Source: Chalara sp. BL73 (taxonomy: Eukaryota; Ascomycota; Leotiomycetes; Helotiales). Taken from it: a stretch of DNA of 57,506 nucleotides. The notes beneath the pieces are model-generated. The model was not told where the DNA came from, did not search any database, and was given only the letters and a program-made list of their open reading frames with translations. Location: NCBI GenBank assembly GCA_918026815.1, contig CAKJVC010000180.1, positions 1 through 57,506 on the forward strand, given 5' to 3'. Made by a program: the position numbers and the translations under genes. Shown one piece after another: positions 11,795-23,899 of this stretch. Position 1 is the first letter of the stretch; each line of letters starts with the position of its first letter.

Positions 11795-12800
11795 TACAGG
11801 ATTGATCCCCCATATCTTCCTTAAACCACACTTTCTCTTCGGGCTGGTACGCTCTCGAGAAAATCCCTTCCTGGTAAAGATTCTTCGTTCTGTCGATGAT
11901 GTAAAGTTTGAACAGCGCTTCTGAGAGCTCTGAGGGAAGCACTGTATTCCTCGCGTTAGCTCGCGTATAAAGGAGATGGGTTTCAGAAGAAGTCTCACAC
12001 CCAGCAGTAATAGCATTAAATCTAAAGCTCTACGGCACGCAGAAAGCAGAGAGACTCTTTATCAAACTAATAACTTCCACTTTGCTACTCAGATATGCAT
12101 AACCAGCTGTTAGATTTCGCAGGGAGCTCGCAGTGCTCGCCTTAGCAATGACCTGACTTTTGCCTCCGGCGTATTCCCTTTCTTGTTCCCCATATCTAGG
12201 AGCGCCGGGAACGCGATGACAGAGTAGTAAAGAGCCGTGCAGTTGAGGCCGTAGACGGCATTGAACTCTTCCATTGGCTAACTCCAAGCTAGAGAGAAAG
12301 TCTGAGAGTGTATATCGCGGGTTGAGGGAAACAAGCATAGGGCCTGAATTGTCGGCATTTGTGGTGAGGAGGTTGATGTAGCCTGCTTCAGATCTAACCC
12401 GTTCCGCCACGGATTTGAACTCGGGCTGTTAGATGATATCACCAGGGAGGGGGGTGATGATGCTACGGGTATTTGAGTTTTTGGAACCGGAGATAATAGT
12501 TAAAAAACAAAAAAGTTTGTGAAGTTTGTGAGGAACATAATCTCTGAAGCAATAGCGTACCTGGGATAAAGGGCTGCTGCTTCGTTGAGCCTGTTTTCGC
12601 GGCGACCGATTATATTAACCTTTGCTGAATCATTCCCCGTCAATGCCTTGGCCATCATGAGGCCGATGCCTTCGTTTATCAGCTAGTAGATATTGACAGA
12701 GACAAGAAAGCGGATGAAATTACTCACCTGCTCCACTGCCAGTAATAACGGCTACAATCACTCCGACATTGAAAAATTTTGACGCTTCAAGGGAAGTCAT
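11795..12800 (-). pseudogene. Short-chain dehydrogenase/reductase, frameshifted and lacking its C-terminus
   Basis: NAD(P)-dependent SDR of the Rossmann type. It starts at the ATG at 12800 with a short exon ending VIVAVITGSGAG, the cofactor glycine motif. After an intron come NEGIGLMMAKAL and then NIIGRRENRLNEAA. Later pieces include SEAGYINLL, PMLVSLNPRYTLSDF, EEFNAVYGLNCTALYYSVIAF (in another frame), SQVIAKAST and AYLSSK, which holds the YxxxK catalytic pair. The part near 12290-12165 is readable only in a different frame, so there are at least two compensating shifts. Another shift precedes the last block (LPSELSEALFKLYI ... FSRAYQPEE), which ends about 11797. The final strand and helix of the family (LYMAS...DGG) are missing here; a matching piece lies at 30.9-31.1 kb. 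No longer functional. Confidence 0.8.
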
Positions 12801-13267
12801 GGTAGGACTTGGACTCTCATGACAAGGATTTCAGACTCCAAACAAATTAACATACTTTGGCCAAAGCTCCACCTTCCTGCTACAATTGCACTACACCGTA
12901 AATAACAGTCAACACGTAGTCTTGCGATCATGTTGGCAGCTACGGCCATAATTTATTGAGGACCCTGCAGGAAATTCATTTGTGCCTGCATCCGACACGG
13001 GGAGCGAGACGACTTGGCCAGATGGGACAATCTAATTCCCCAGTTCCGAACTTTCGGGATTCGTCGAATGCGACAGGGGCTGCTGAATGAAGTCACGGAA
13101 ATTGATATTGAAACGCCACAGGGGAAATAGTATTTAGCAAGTCCGATGGTTTCCGGTCCAAGATCTTGGAACCAGTCTCTGCTCCTAAATAGTTGATGTA
13201 TAAATCGAATCAACTCTATGCACCTCACATATTCGAATTGTGATTTTAAACCCCATTTCCCTGGAAG
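12801..13267. promoter_or_regulatory. Divergent intergenic region with laccase promoter
   Basis: 467 bp between the divergent SDR pseudogene and the laccase start. A TATAAA box at 13199-13204 lies 64 bp before the laccase ATG, a usual spacing for filamentous fungi. The minus-strand open stretch 12953-13228 overlaps this box and has no recognisable motif. Confidence 0.5.
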
Positions 13268-15531
13268 ATGTCTCTCCTAATAGTATACATACTATTGCTC
13301 AGTAACTTTATCATTACCGCATACGCGGTCCCAAATATAAATACCGAACGCGACACCGCTTCTGCAGATTTCAATGGCGGATTGGGCAAAGTCGTGAGAA
13401 AAACACTCGATCTCACGTGGAAGGTTGGCAACCCGAACGGAAATGCTAGACCAATGACATTTGTCAATGGAAAATTTCCTGGCCCAGATCTTGTTTTTGA
13501 CGAAGATGATGATGTTCGGGTATGTAGATGCTCTTCTACAGGAATAAATATGTACTAAAGTTGATGCAGATCACTGTTAACAATTATATGCCATTCAATG
13601 CATCTATTCACTGGCATGGCCTTGCGTAAGATCTATATGCTTGAGAATCAAAGTTTTTGAACTGAGCAACATTTAGAATGCCAGGAACACCTTGGTCCGA
13701 TGGCATGCCTGGCCTTAGTCAGACACCTATTGAGCCGGGGCGCAGCTTCATTTATCGGTTTCGAGCAAACCCTGCTGGAACATACTGGTTGGGGAATTTG
13801 TAATTTGAAAAATCTCCAGATGCTGACATTCTTCCAGGTATCATTCTCATTCTCGTGCTGACATGATGGATGGACTGTACGGTGCACTTTTCATTAGGCA
13901 AGTAAAAACGACCTCAAAGAGAGTGCTGATCACTGACCCTTTTCTTAGGCCAAAGTCCGGAAGTCCAGCACCTTGGTCTTTGATAAATAGTGACCGTCGT
14001 CAGGTACGTGCCATGGCGGCAGCTGCATCAGATCCTACTCTGGTCGTACTTTCAGAATGGACGAATTTCACATCAAAAGAGTATATGCAAGCAGAAGAAG
14101 ATTCTCAGCTTAATATTTTGTAGATTTCCCTAATGCCTCCGATCTACTAAGACACTAACATGGACTGGTAGTTGTATGGACAGTCTCTTGATAAACGGCA
14201 AGGGCTCGCTTTATTGCCCTCCTTACGAGCAGATTGCCGACATGATGAATGATGGTATCGCAACCGCCTTATTACCTGGAGTCGTGAACGATAAAGGGTA
14301 AGTTTGTTAATATCGCAAATTGATGCCGGGCTGAAAAAGCGACAGATGTTTGCCTTTCGTGGAACTCACCCAAGGTCCATTTCTGCCTGGAAGACCGGAT
14401 TTGATCCCTCCAGGACTGCACAGTGGCTGCAAAGCTGCCAACGGATCTATGTCAGTTGTAACTGTTGATCCGAATGCGAATGCCAGATGGGTCAGCTTGA
14501 ACTTTGCCATGGCTTCAACTTTGAGGATTGCCAAGGTCTCGATAGATAAGCACCAACTATGGCTCTATGAAGTTGATGGCAATTACGTTGGTAAGAACAC
14601 TGAAACAGCTCTTGGAGCCGGAGGTTATGACTTACTTGTTCCAGAGCCACGAAAAGCGGAGGTTTTGACTATATTCCCAGGGCAACGCCTCGCCCTGATG
14701 GTGAAACTGGACCAGGAGCCTGGAGACTACACCATCCGATTCACAGATAACAGCGCTGGCCAGATCATAACCGGATACGGCGTTCTCTCCTACAAAGGTG
14801 GTCACAAGCTGAAAAACTATACCCTTGGATATACTCTGCCTTGGTCACAGACCGAAGGATACGTCGACTATGGCGGTGCGTTGAGGTCTCCCAATGTCAC
14901 AGAGTTCAACACTGTTGGTCATACGCCACCATTCCCACCGAACAAGCCAGCGACTCCGAAGATGGAAGGCGACGAGTTGTTTCTCATTACAATGGGCCGT
15001 CGAGGAAGTGCCTGGCAGTGGACAATGAGAGGAAAGGAGTTATATGAAGTAGACCGGTCTGCGTATGCTCCTCTCTTATATTACCCAACTTCCCCCGCCG
15101 CACTCAACGAGCAGCTGGTGATTCGCACCAAAAATGGCAGCTGGGTAGATATAATTCTGCAGGCTGGCGCTTTGCCCGGAGAACCGGTCGAGATCGGACA
15201 CGCCATCCACAAACATGGCTCCAAGTTCTACGTTATCGGGAGGGGCCTCGGCATCTGGAACTATAGCTCCGTTGCGCAGGCCATGCTGGACCAGCCCCAG
15301 TCCTTCAATCTTGAGAACCCGAATATACGGGACACAGCCATCACCGAGTTTATCGGCGCAATGTGGATTGCAATCCGGTACCACTCCAATAATCCAGGTC
15401 CGTGGCTTTTGCATTGTCATGTCGAGACTCATTTGGCTGGTGGCATGGCGATAGCCATCATGGATGGATATGATGCCTGGCCACATATCCCTCCTGAGTA
15501 CGCTATTCACCAGCATGGGTTCCCACTTTAG
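13268..15531 (+). CDS. Laccase / multicopper oxidase, secreted
   Basis: Copper oxidase that couples one-electron oxidation of phenols or pigment precursors to reduction of oxygen to water. Seven exons: 13268-13519, 13570-13625, 13677-13787, 13838-13897, 13949-14119, 14172-14297 and 14346-15531, giving 653 residues in one frame. Residues 1-20 form a signal peptide ([20 protein letters not shown]). All copper motifs are present: [24 protein letters not shown] and the C-terminal [12 protein letters not shown], with Met as the axial residue near the type-1 copper. The overall form resembles the fungal pigment MCO group (brown1/Abr1-like), which is inference. The fourth intron (13898-13948) uses a GC donor (GCAAGT) and is required to restore FIRPKS; the third uses a weak GTTGGG donor. 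No lesion seen. Neighbours include a membrane protein and a dead SDR, which could be relics of a small secondary-metabolism group. Confidence 0.93.
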
Positions 15532-15899
15532 GGAGTAGAGGAGAGGGTGGTTGGAAGGCCTGCTCATGATCGTTGCAGGAGATGGTTATGGCGTACATAC
15601 AGCGAGAGGGATATTGTGTGGTATGGCTGAGCTGATGTACTTAGTTAAAGCATACGAGGTTTCTTGGTCCCTGTCCGAATTTTGCCGTATTCATCCTGTG
15701 CTGTATCTATGTGTTTGTATCGCTCTGTTGAGTGATACTTCTTGGTTTTGATAACTTGCAATTGCTTAAGTTGGTTACCTACGGGGCACATAACACCGCG
15801 ATTGTTGCGAAGTGCTAGTATGCTCATTGTAGGTGGTTGACTTGTTCTTGATTCTATTCTCTTAGTCTATTGCGATGCACCGAAGTATATGCGCATGTC
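15532..15899. other. Laccase 3' region, no gene
   Basis: About 370 bp of normal composition following the laccase stop, up to the target duplication of a solo LTR. Nothing else is recognised. Confidence 0.5.
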
Positions 15900-16163
15900 T
15901 GTAACAATCGCTGGCACATGGACTCCTGATCACGTGGCAATGGACGGACCCCCTTCGGACATGGCACCCTTATATCCCTTACGGACACGGAGCTCCGGAA
16001 GGATAAGGGGAAGGATATAACAAGCGTTCTCTTTGTCTACGAGATTGTTTTCTCTTTATGTTTTTATATCCTTCGTATTAGACCTTTTAGAATACTACTA
16101 TTAGCCTCAGATACGTACTCCTATATACCTCTACTCAGCCTGTAGGGTTCTAGTGTCGTTACA
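15900..16163 (-). mobile_element. Solo LTR, 264 bp
   Basis: TGTAAC...GTTACA ends with a perfect 5 bp duplication ATGTC (15895-15899 and 16164-16168). Its internal order resembles the 260 bp LTR of the 1093-8763 element, including a TATATCCTTCGTATTAGACC block and a TACTCCTATATACCTCTACT block near the end, so it is a diverged member of the same LTR family. It is unmutated and contains CACGTG at 15931-15936. Strand is given relative to the LTR at 1093; the gene orientation of the lost body is unknown. Confidence 0.88.
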
Positions 16164-16360
16164 ATGTCTGCATACCAACACTACCGTTTCTTGTGTATAA
16201 TTCTAATAGATTAAAACCCTAAGTCCCTTAATAAGCGGTGTAAAAAAATCAATTTTGCTTGTTTTAAATAATACCAAATATATTGAATTATGATTTAATT
16301 AACTTTAGTAAGCATTTATTGCGTGCTAAATTATTTGAATACTTTAAAAAATTAAGTCCG

Positions 16361-16412
16361 TGCACCCCCATTTGGATAACCTCCCTATTTGGATACCCCG
16401 CTTAGCTAGACC
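16361..16412. repeat. Short direct repeat, possible DNA-transposon end
   Basis: Two copies of a CC(C)(T/A)ATTTGGATA(A)C block, at about 16367-16380 and 16383-16396, followed by CCCCGCTTAGC. Iterated blocks of this kind occur in terminal repeats of Tc1/mariner-type fungal transposons, but no partner end was found. Confidence 0.35.
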
Positions 16413-16681
16413 GCTACTTCAACAAAAAAATCAGTTATTAATTTAATTCTAACTATTATTACTTAATTTTTGAATCTATTAATTTTCAAGTGATAATACG
16501 TTAATACACCGAACAGAATCTGCTTGCGGCTTTTAATAACGTTGGAAATAGCAACTCAGTAAAGTTAGTTAATAAAAAATATATTGAAAAGGGTGGGTGC
16601 GGAAGCGTAGGAATTACAGGTGTGTATTGTAAGGTTGTATGATACGCGTTCTATATACAGAGTTTTCCATGCCAAGCCAAC

Positions 16682-16702
16682 CACGTGACGGAACGTCACG
16701 TG
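16682..16702. promoter_or_regulatory. CACGTGACG inverted repeat
   Basis: Perfect 9 bp arms (CACGTGACG / CGTCACGTG) around a 3 bp spacer, each holding a CACGTG E-box. It lies in a short unmutated stretch (about 16,540-16,757) that ends CTCAACA and may be an LTR leader, just before AT-rich dead DNA. Binding by a bHLH factor is inference. Confidence 0.5.
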
Positions 16703-16759
16703 CTTGATCTTATATACATGACACTTCCTTGAACCTTTAGAATAGAGATTCTCAACAAA

Positions 16760-17931
16760 ATAAAGTATTTTTGTAAACTATGCCGTAAAATCGCAACAAC
16801 GATAGTCAAAGTTATACTATTGTATCCGAAAGTCAACAAACCTTTTTTTTAATTAAAAAAAAAACTTAACTAAGTAAGTACTAGTTCAAAAAGCGCTAGG
16901 GTTTTTTTTAATTTATAGTTAAATTAAGTTGCAAATCGACTTTTGGCAATTAAAAAAAGTACGTAAAAACCCCCTAAAAAAACGGTGAATAAAAAGCTTT
17001 TTACGCCGTAATTTTATTGTACGTACTAAAAAGCTAAAAATATCGATTCTGTACAAGTTAATAAAGCTACAACTACCGTGATTAAAAACTAGTTTAGTCG
17101 ACTTAATATATTTGCAATTTCGAATATTAAATCTGAAAATCGATAAATATAAACGAGCCAAGTATAATAAAAAGTATTAAAGTAAATAACTTAGTTGTAA
17201 CGTCTTATTAAAAAAAAACAATTTAATTTTTATGATTAAACTTTATTTATCGAGTGTATTTCAGCTAGTGAAAAAGCTTTTTTTCCTTTTGTAATATTTA
17301 AAAGAAAATCAATATAACCACAATAGTTTTAACAAGATTTTTGAAGCTATAAAACTGACTATTTACGGCTACCGATAATACTTAAACTTTCGACTTTACA
17401 GCTATAAAATAGCTAAAAAAAAAAAAAATCTTAAAAATCTATTTTTAAGCTTAAACTTTTGATTTTAAACAGTTACAATAGTTATAAAACTACCGAATTT
17501 ATTTATTTCTGCTTTTAAAACAACATCTATTTACTTTTTTTACTGCTATACTACTATAAAGGGATTTTTTTTTTTTTTTTTTTTAGTCTTTTTTTTAAAA
17601 AAAGTTTTTATTGAACCGCCGTAATGTTTTTGCTTTTTTGACCGATTTTAGCTTAATTAAAAAGTAAAACTTTTTTAATTGCTATTCAAAAGCTAGAAAA
17701 AAAGTATTATTCGCAAAATAATTAAAGCTAAGTAAAAAGCTACTGAATTGTAGCTAAAATCGATAACTCAATTTTTACTTTGCTTTTTACTTTTCGAAAA
17801 TTTAAACACGAAAAAAAAAGACTTTACAAGCTAGTTAAAACAAGTTAAAACTATTAAAAATAGATTTATTACTTGTATTTTTATTTATTTTTCGGAAATC
17901 GATCGAAGTAAAAATTTAAATAGCTAAGTTT
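16760..17931. mobile_element. AT-rich, mutated transposon debris, unclassified
   Basis: Same composition and C contexts as the dead gypsy bodies: long homopolymers and few TpC except in TCG. I could not recognise a protein domain on either strand. The minus-strand open stretch 16919-17161 is probably a shadow. It may be the body of an element whose leader is the stretch before 16760. Confidence 0.45.
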
Positions 17932-18105
17932 TGTCACGGCACGAGCTGTGGATCTACAAATACAGAAGGCAGCGGTGGTACTATACAAGAATCTATAGCT
18001 GGAGAAAGAAAAAGGAGATCGAGAAAAGCAGGCTATATATACACGAGGCGCTCGGAAAGCTCGCGTAATATGGGTCACGTGTGTTTGGGAGCATGCGACC
18101 TGACA
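17932..18105 (-). repeat. Probable solo or terminal LTR, 174 bp
   Basis: Normal-composition stretch starting TGTCACG and ending CTGACA. It resembles the nested LTR at 6019 in size, ends and the GGGTCACGTG block. In reverse orientation a TATATATAG box follows the E-box, as in an LTR promoter. Flanks show no 5 bp duplication (AGTTT before, CAGAG after), so it is either one end of a rearranged element or an older solo LTR. Confidence 0.5.
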
Positions 18106-18211
18106 CAGAGTACAATTTTTTTTTTTCAATAACACTAATCTCACGGTACTAGCGTATATACCTTAGTATGCAATTGGTCCCCGACCAATTATTCTTGTTT
18201 CTTGTTTATAG

Positions 18212-18466
18212 TGTAACAACCGAAGCGTAAGCGAAGGTCACAGCGTAGGATCAAAAGGTTGACAATCAAGGTATAGGTGGTTTCAGAGCCGATACAAAGG
18301 AAAGTCGGAGTTGCCTATATAAAGGCCTGCTCCTACTCTTTACAGTTGTTCCTCATGTTTTTGTATCCTTCGTAAATAAACCTATAAGGCAATCACTTTC
18401 AGCCTATTGTACGCACTCCCATATGCCTCTATCCTAGCCGTTGATTCCGCAGGTGGCGCCATAACA
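18212..18466 (-). repeat. Diverged LTR of the 260 bp family
   Basis: Begins TGTAACAAC and ends CATAACA (255 bp). It shares ordered blocks with the reverse complement of the LTR at 1093, including GCCTATATAAAGGC, TTCCTCATGTTTTTGTATCC and GCCTATTGTACGCACTCCCA. No matching 5 bp flanks were found, so it is probably an old solo LTR. Unmutated. Strand is relative to the LTR at 1093. Confidence 0.7.
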
Positions 18467-19113
18467 GGTCGGCTAAGTAAGCCACATGGCTAGTACTAAG
18501 GGTTTTGTGGTAAGCTGGTTGTGACAGCTAATTGGTGCATTACACGTATTACCTTTATTTTGCACAGTCACTCATACTTAACAAAAGCGAAATCGGTAAA
18601 TTATTTTAATATTGTATATTGTACGATTTTCTTTAACATTAATTAAAATTGTGTTTTAATTAAATTGTATAGTGCTAATAAATTTTAAGCCGAAAGTAAA
18701 CTAAACGAAGTTATTAAAGAAATTAGTATAAAAACCTTAATATTAAACGATAGAATTATATAATTTTAAATTGTACGACAAAAGTTTTGTAAAGAAAACT
18801 TGTTTTATATATTAGATTTTGTTATTATTATACGAAACGCAGTATTAAAAGCCAAAAATGTTTTTCCTTAAAAAAATTTTTATATATACTTGCCTTAATT
18901 TTTTATTTCAGTTTTGTATAAAAGTTTTAACGCACGGAAACAACTAATATCGAATAACTAAAGTTTGTAAAATAAATGTGTAAATAGACACAAAGTAATT
19001 GTCACGTTAGCCATATAACTTATATATAACGGAATAGAGAATTGACCGAAAAGTCAATCCAAGTGCCCTTTGGCAAGCTGGCGAAGTGATAAAACATATT
19101 CACTTCCGTATAG
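18467..19113. other. AT-rich spacer before gypsy copy 1
   Basis: About 650 bp, mostly AT-rich and partly mutated in the middle (about 18,600-18,960), with normal composition at both edges. No gene is recognised. The last four bases ATAG (19110-19113) are the target duplication of the following element. Confidence 0.45.
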
Positions 19114-19423
19114 TGTGGTGGGGACGATTTTCTTTCCTTTCACACTCTGTCACGTGATACTCATGAGTGGTCAGTCATGTGACCTGAGGAGCATGAGTTG
19201 TATATAACCTGCGCTTCCGGTAGGAAGGCGCATCATTATTAATACAACACACTTTTCCACTTTTCTATATTTTACACCCTTATAAGCTATTGACGTTTAT
19301 TTATTATATAAAGCTTAAGCTCGCCGGTGCTCTCTCTAGTATACTACAGCCACCGCTATTACGCTTATGAGTTTTGTGCTAGATCCTGTTGCTGTTTTTG
19401 CTTTCAGTATATTTTCCGCTATA
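19114..19423 (+). repeat. 5' LTR of gypsy copy 1
   Basis: 310 bp. The first 195 or so bases are unmutated, including CACGTG at 19151-19156. The inner 115 carry C-to-T and G-to-A changes relative to the 3' LTR, and its end CCGCCACA has become CCGCTATA. Confidence 0.92.
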
Positions 19424-20754
19424 TATTTAGTGACTTACGCAAAAGATTAAGCACTTTTTGTAGCAACAGCAAAATCTATAGACTCGATATGCGGTGCGGA
19501 AAAAGCAGAAAAAAAAGCACCGGTATTTCTTTTTCACTTTTTCTCCCAAATACGCCTTATTGACAAATTACTCAATAAAAAGCACTACAGCAATGCTTCT
19601 GTTATACAGAAAAAAACGCTACAGGCTTTTATAAAGCAGCACGAAGTTTAAAAAGCATTACAACAGTTTACAAAAACTTATTTAGTTAGTAATCTTTGCT
19701 AGCAAGCGACTTTTCTGGACGACATCCTAAAAATAAGAGTCAACGTACAAACGCTAAAGCTAAGCGCTTGAACAACGCTCAGGAAGTAAAAAGTTTAGAA
19801 GTACCGGAATTCAGTACAGTAATCAAAGTTACACCAAAAAGCAAAAACTACAGAGCTTCGGCATAAACTGAGTATACGCTAATTTACGGCATAAAAAAGT
19901 TCCGTTAAAAGAGTTTTAGTATAAAAGTTTTACTAAAAAAGCTTTAAACTCTCGAGCAAAACAGTAAATGTTATTAAAGTTTAAGCGTTACAAAAACTTA
20001 GTACAAAAGACTTTTTGTACTGCTACTTCTACGTGTTATCAAGTATATAAATTGTTTTAATAGCAACGACTAGTTATATCAACTTTTTTCTTCGCGCTTA
20101 AAAGCTTTTCAACAGAACAACTTTTTGCTTATTACTACCGCTACAGTATTTACACTATATACAATGTTTTTTACATTTGCACCAAAGTCCGTATTTACAG
20201 TTGAAAAGCTTGAAGCAACGTTTAAGGATTTTACTTCAGGCTTATTTTCCGACAAAACAAACAAGCATAAAAAGCTTAAAAAGCAATCGGTTGCTTTTGC
20301 AAGCTTGAGCCGAGCATATAACCGTGTTTACTTTTAACTTATGCCGGTACTTGGAAAATATAGCAGTCTTTTTTTCAACAGCAAAAAAGTTACTGCATAC
20401 TTCAAGTTTTTTAACAAAAGCTTCAAAAACTATAAAATCCAGAATAACAAAAAAAAGAAAAAAAAAGCAGCAGAATACGCTTCGGTTCAGCTAAAAAAAA
20501 AAATTAAACAGCTAGGCGAATACGGTAATTCGACTGTAACGTAAAAAGCTTTCTAACAGAAGTTGTTAAAAAAGTACCGGTACAAAAACTCGGAGCAACT
20601 TTTATATATTATCGCATACTTTGACAAATACGTTAAAAAGTTCAAAACTATCGGTAATTAAAGTTACGTAATACAAAAACAAATATACTTTTATTGCAAA
20701 AAGTTCAACTAAGCGGAATTAAAATGCTTAAAAAAAGAAGTTATTACAAACAAA

Positions 20755-21300
20755 ATGCTAACGTTTAAGTTTTTATATAGACTGCTTTATAAACTGCGAG
20801 CAAAAACTTTCAAATATGCGGCAAAGCTTAGAAAACTAAGTACTGAAAGTATTAAACTTTACAAAAAAGTCTATAAGTACGTTAAGAACGAATGTGCGGT
20901 ATTAAAAGAAATAAATAATTTAATACAGAAACAAAAAATAAAAAAACTGCTTACAAAGTTTAATAGCTTAGAAATAAGCACTTTTTTTGTGTTTAGAAGA
21001 ACTCGCTCGGCATTTTCGGCATTTTCGACGTTAAAACTAGAAAAACGCAAAAAAGCCGTTTTGCTTTTTGTTAAAAAAAAATCTTTAAAAAGTCGTTTAG
21101 TCACGGACCAAAAAATAAACAACATTACAGAAAACTTGGAGCGCTTGCGGATTTTGCAAGCTGTTACGGAACGAACTCAGCAAAAAGCTCGAATAGCTAA
21201 CTTCAACTATTTAGAGAAAGATTATACTGAAAAATATAAAGTCGGTTACAGAAAATTCGCAAAAAAAAAAAAGTTCCGAAATGACGATATTTGCAAATAG
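20755..21300 (+). pseudogene. Gag-region remnant of gypsy copy 1
   Basis: A 181-codon open stretch, strongly Lys-rich because G-to-A change converts Arg, Glu and Gly codons. It reads as mainly helical with repeated KLR/KLST patterns and ends near FRNDDIC. It lies between the 5' LTR and the protease and has a clear counterpart on the minus strand at 52578-53003, so it is a Gag or Gag-like product. No zinc knuckle is readable. Confidence 0.6.
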
Positions 21301-21951
21301 TGCAAAAATCAGCAATTAAGTAATATAAAACTTTAAAAGCTTTATAAATATATAAACTAGTACTACGATTACAAAAAGTTTATTAGCTTAAGCGTTATTC
21401 ATAAGTCTAATAAAGATCATTATATTTGCTTAAAACTTTGAAAAGCCGAAAAAACTTTAATACTTGTACAGTTCAACAACGACTTTCCGCGCCGAAACTA
21501 AGTTATAGCGCGAACTATCAATACTAAATTTAACTATATTCCTGAAAATAAAAAACGAGCTTTAGAAAAAAAAGCCCGGTTTAGTAAAAAAAAAGCTTAA
21601 GCCAGGAAAAAAAGCGTAGTTAACAACATTAAAACTTACATTTGTGAAACTAGCAATATACTAACAAAAACGAAGCTAAGTAATAAAACGAGTGCTTAAG
21701 TGCAAAACTTCATTGCAAAAAAAGCCGAAATAAAGCTTGTAAAAGTTAAGCTATCTACTAAAAAAGCAAAGCGTTAAGCACTATATAATTTTAAGTTTAC
21801 ACTACAGCAAAAGCTTCAAAAGCAAACGAAGCACAGTGTAGTTAAAACACTGCAGCTGAAAACAGTACGTTTTCAGGAAAATTCTTTTGAAAACAAACTT
21901 AAAAAGCCGGAAAAAGCTAGCTTAAAGCGAAAAGCTACGAAAGCTCAAAAA

Positions 21952-22788
21952 TTGAAGTTTATTGTAGCGAGTGCGCTAGCTAAACTTGGCTACAGTCATA
22001 AAAGTTCGCTAGCAAAACTTATAATCCAGAAATCGATTCTCGAAAAATTTACTTTAAAAAAACTGCTGTCGTTAGCAAATCCGGCTTTGCTTTTTAAAAA
22101 ACGGCTTAAAACTCTAAAAAAAACCTTAAATGCGAAAATAAAGCATGTATTTATTAAAAAAAGCATAATAAGCTTGAAAAAACTAGTAATTTGCTTTAGT
22201 ATTAACTTTAATACAGCTGCTAAGCAAACGCTTAAAAAAAGCATTATAAACTTAAAAAAGCTAATAAATTACAGCAAAAGTACAGCTGACGTTAGTTTCG
22301 GCTTAGTAGAGTTTTATTCGAGATATTCGGAAATTTATTTTTTTACGCTAAAAGTTGTTATTATACTAGCAGAACACTTAAAGCTTGTAAACATTAAAGC
22401 TACGCTTGACACGAGCGCCGAAGTTAGTTTGATAACGCTAAAAGTTGCGACAAAAATAAACATTTTTATTACTCGGAACAACAATATAGCTTTAAAGACT
22501 ATTACAGAAAGTGCGTCGAAATTTGTAAAGTTCGTAAACAATTTGCCGGTTACTATTAGCAATGCAGCTATAAAGACTCGATTTTATATTATAGACTTTT
22601 TTGGTTTCAAGCTAATTTTAAGCTTTTTATTTATACGCAAAACTAAAGTAGTGTTCCGCTATTTTAAAAATTTTTCTGACGATTTTGTTTTTGCTTTTAT
22701 TCGAGACTTAAAAACTAGTTTAATTACTACAGTAAAAACAAATACCGAAACGGAATTCGCAAAAAACGCTGTAATGCGTCGAGCTTAA
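21952..22788 (+). pseudogene. Retropepsin region of gypsy copy 1
   Basis: 278 codons open. The aspartic-protease active site is recognisable as VNIKATLDTSAEVSLI, where the expected DTGA has become DTSA by one G-to-A change. It is followed by a flap-like NLPVTISNAAIKTRFYIID stretch. The first 130 residues are Lys-rich linker. Catalysis would be lost. Counterpart in copy 2 at 51177-51689 on the minus strand. Confidence 0.8.
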
Positions 22789-23899
22789 AACACTATCGGA
22801 ATAATTAAGTTCGATAGTAATAACAGATATACAACAAATTCGAAAAACTAGCAATATTTGTAGCTAACTGCGTAGCTATAAATAGCTTTTGTACAACAAA
22901 CGCAAAAATGTTTCAAGAAAGCTTTTAGTTTGTTTCAATGCTTAAAAAACTTAAAAACAAGTTTTACTTTTTTGAAAAAAAAAACAAGCTTATAAGCAAT
23001 TCGTAAAACACAAATACTTATTTAGTTTTGGATTTTATAAAAACAAAGTTTAACTTCAATTACACGCTTTTTTTTTACAAAAAAAAAGCAACGCGGTATT
23101 TTAGCGTAAATACTGTATACAAAACAAAAAACAAAAAAATTCATTTAGTTGATAAAGCTAACAAAGTAAACAATGCTCCCGAAAACAGAAAAAACTAGTA
23201 TAAGAAATTTAAAGCAAAAAACGTTTTTTAAAAACAAGTTGAAATATATTAAAAACATATTATTTCCAGGTTTTTGAACATTTTTAAAAAGTTAAGATTT
23301 ACGCTTGAAAAACTAAAAAATCTAAATATCGGGAATATGCTGCAGCTTACAAAAAAAAAGTTTTTAAAAAAAATTTTAATTAACAAAGAAAAAGTTTTTA
23401 CGTTCGACTAGTTTAAATGCGAACGATTTTATGAAAATGTATTACTACTTATTGTAATCAAAACAATAAAACACACAGTATAGCAAACAGCGAGTTTTTT
23501 TATTCTAAAAGCATTAAAACTTTTAGTAGTAAAAATGTTTAGAAAAAAACTGAATCGCAGCGTGCTAAAGTACTGTAATAAACTATATCGGAACTTATAG
23601 TTTTTAATTGCTAAAAAAAAGCCCGGTAATTACAAGCTGATTAACTCGGCAACGTTTATAAATACTGTTATACTAAAAAACGCGAATTTACTTTTTTTTG
23701 TCGACGAATTTACTAATAAGTTTGCAAAGTGTTATATTGCAAGTTTAGTTAACTTATACTCCGGATATAATTAAATAACGTTATATTTTATTTGCAGAAA
23801 TATAACAACATTTTTTATACTATTCGGATTGCTGAAATACACAACATTACTTTAAAGCGCTACGAATTCAGTTGCAGAATGCGTAAAAATTATAATGCT

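Noticed and set aside
12953..13228. 91-codon minus-strand ORF upstream of the laccase
   Set aside because: It covers the laccase TATA region, has no motif and no support for splicing or a start context.
15076..15567. 163-codon open stretch antisense to the laccase
   Set aside because: It is the mirror of the highly conserved last laccase exon and shows no family match of its own.
18212..18466. GGCGCC near the LTR end as a primer-binding site
   Set aside because: It lies inside the LTR terminus, no gypsy body with matching LTR follows, and the flanks show no element structure.
22335..22562. Hydrophobic minus-strand ORFs in the gypsy bodies
   Set aside because: They are shadows of Lys-rich plus-strand coding remnants; A-rich codons read as Phe/Leu on the other strand.
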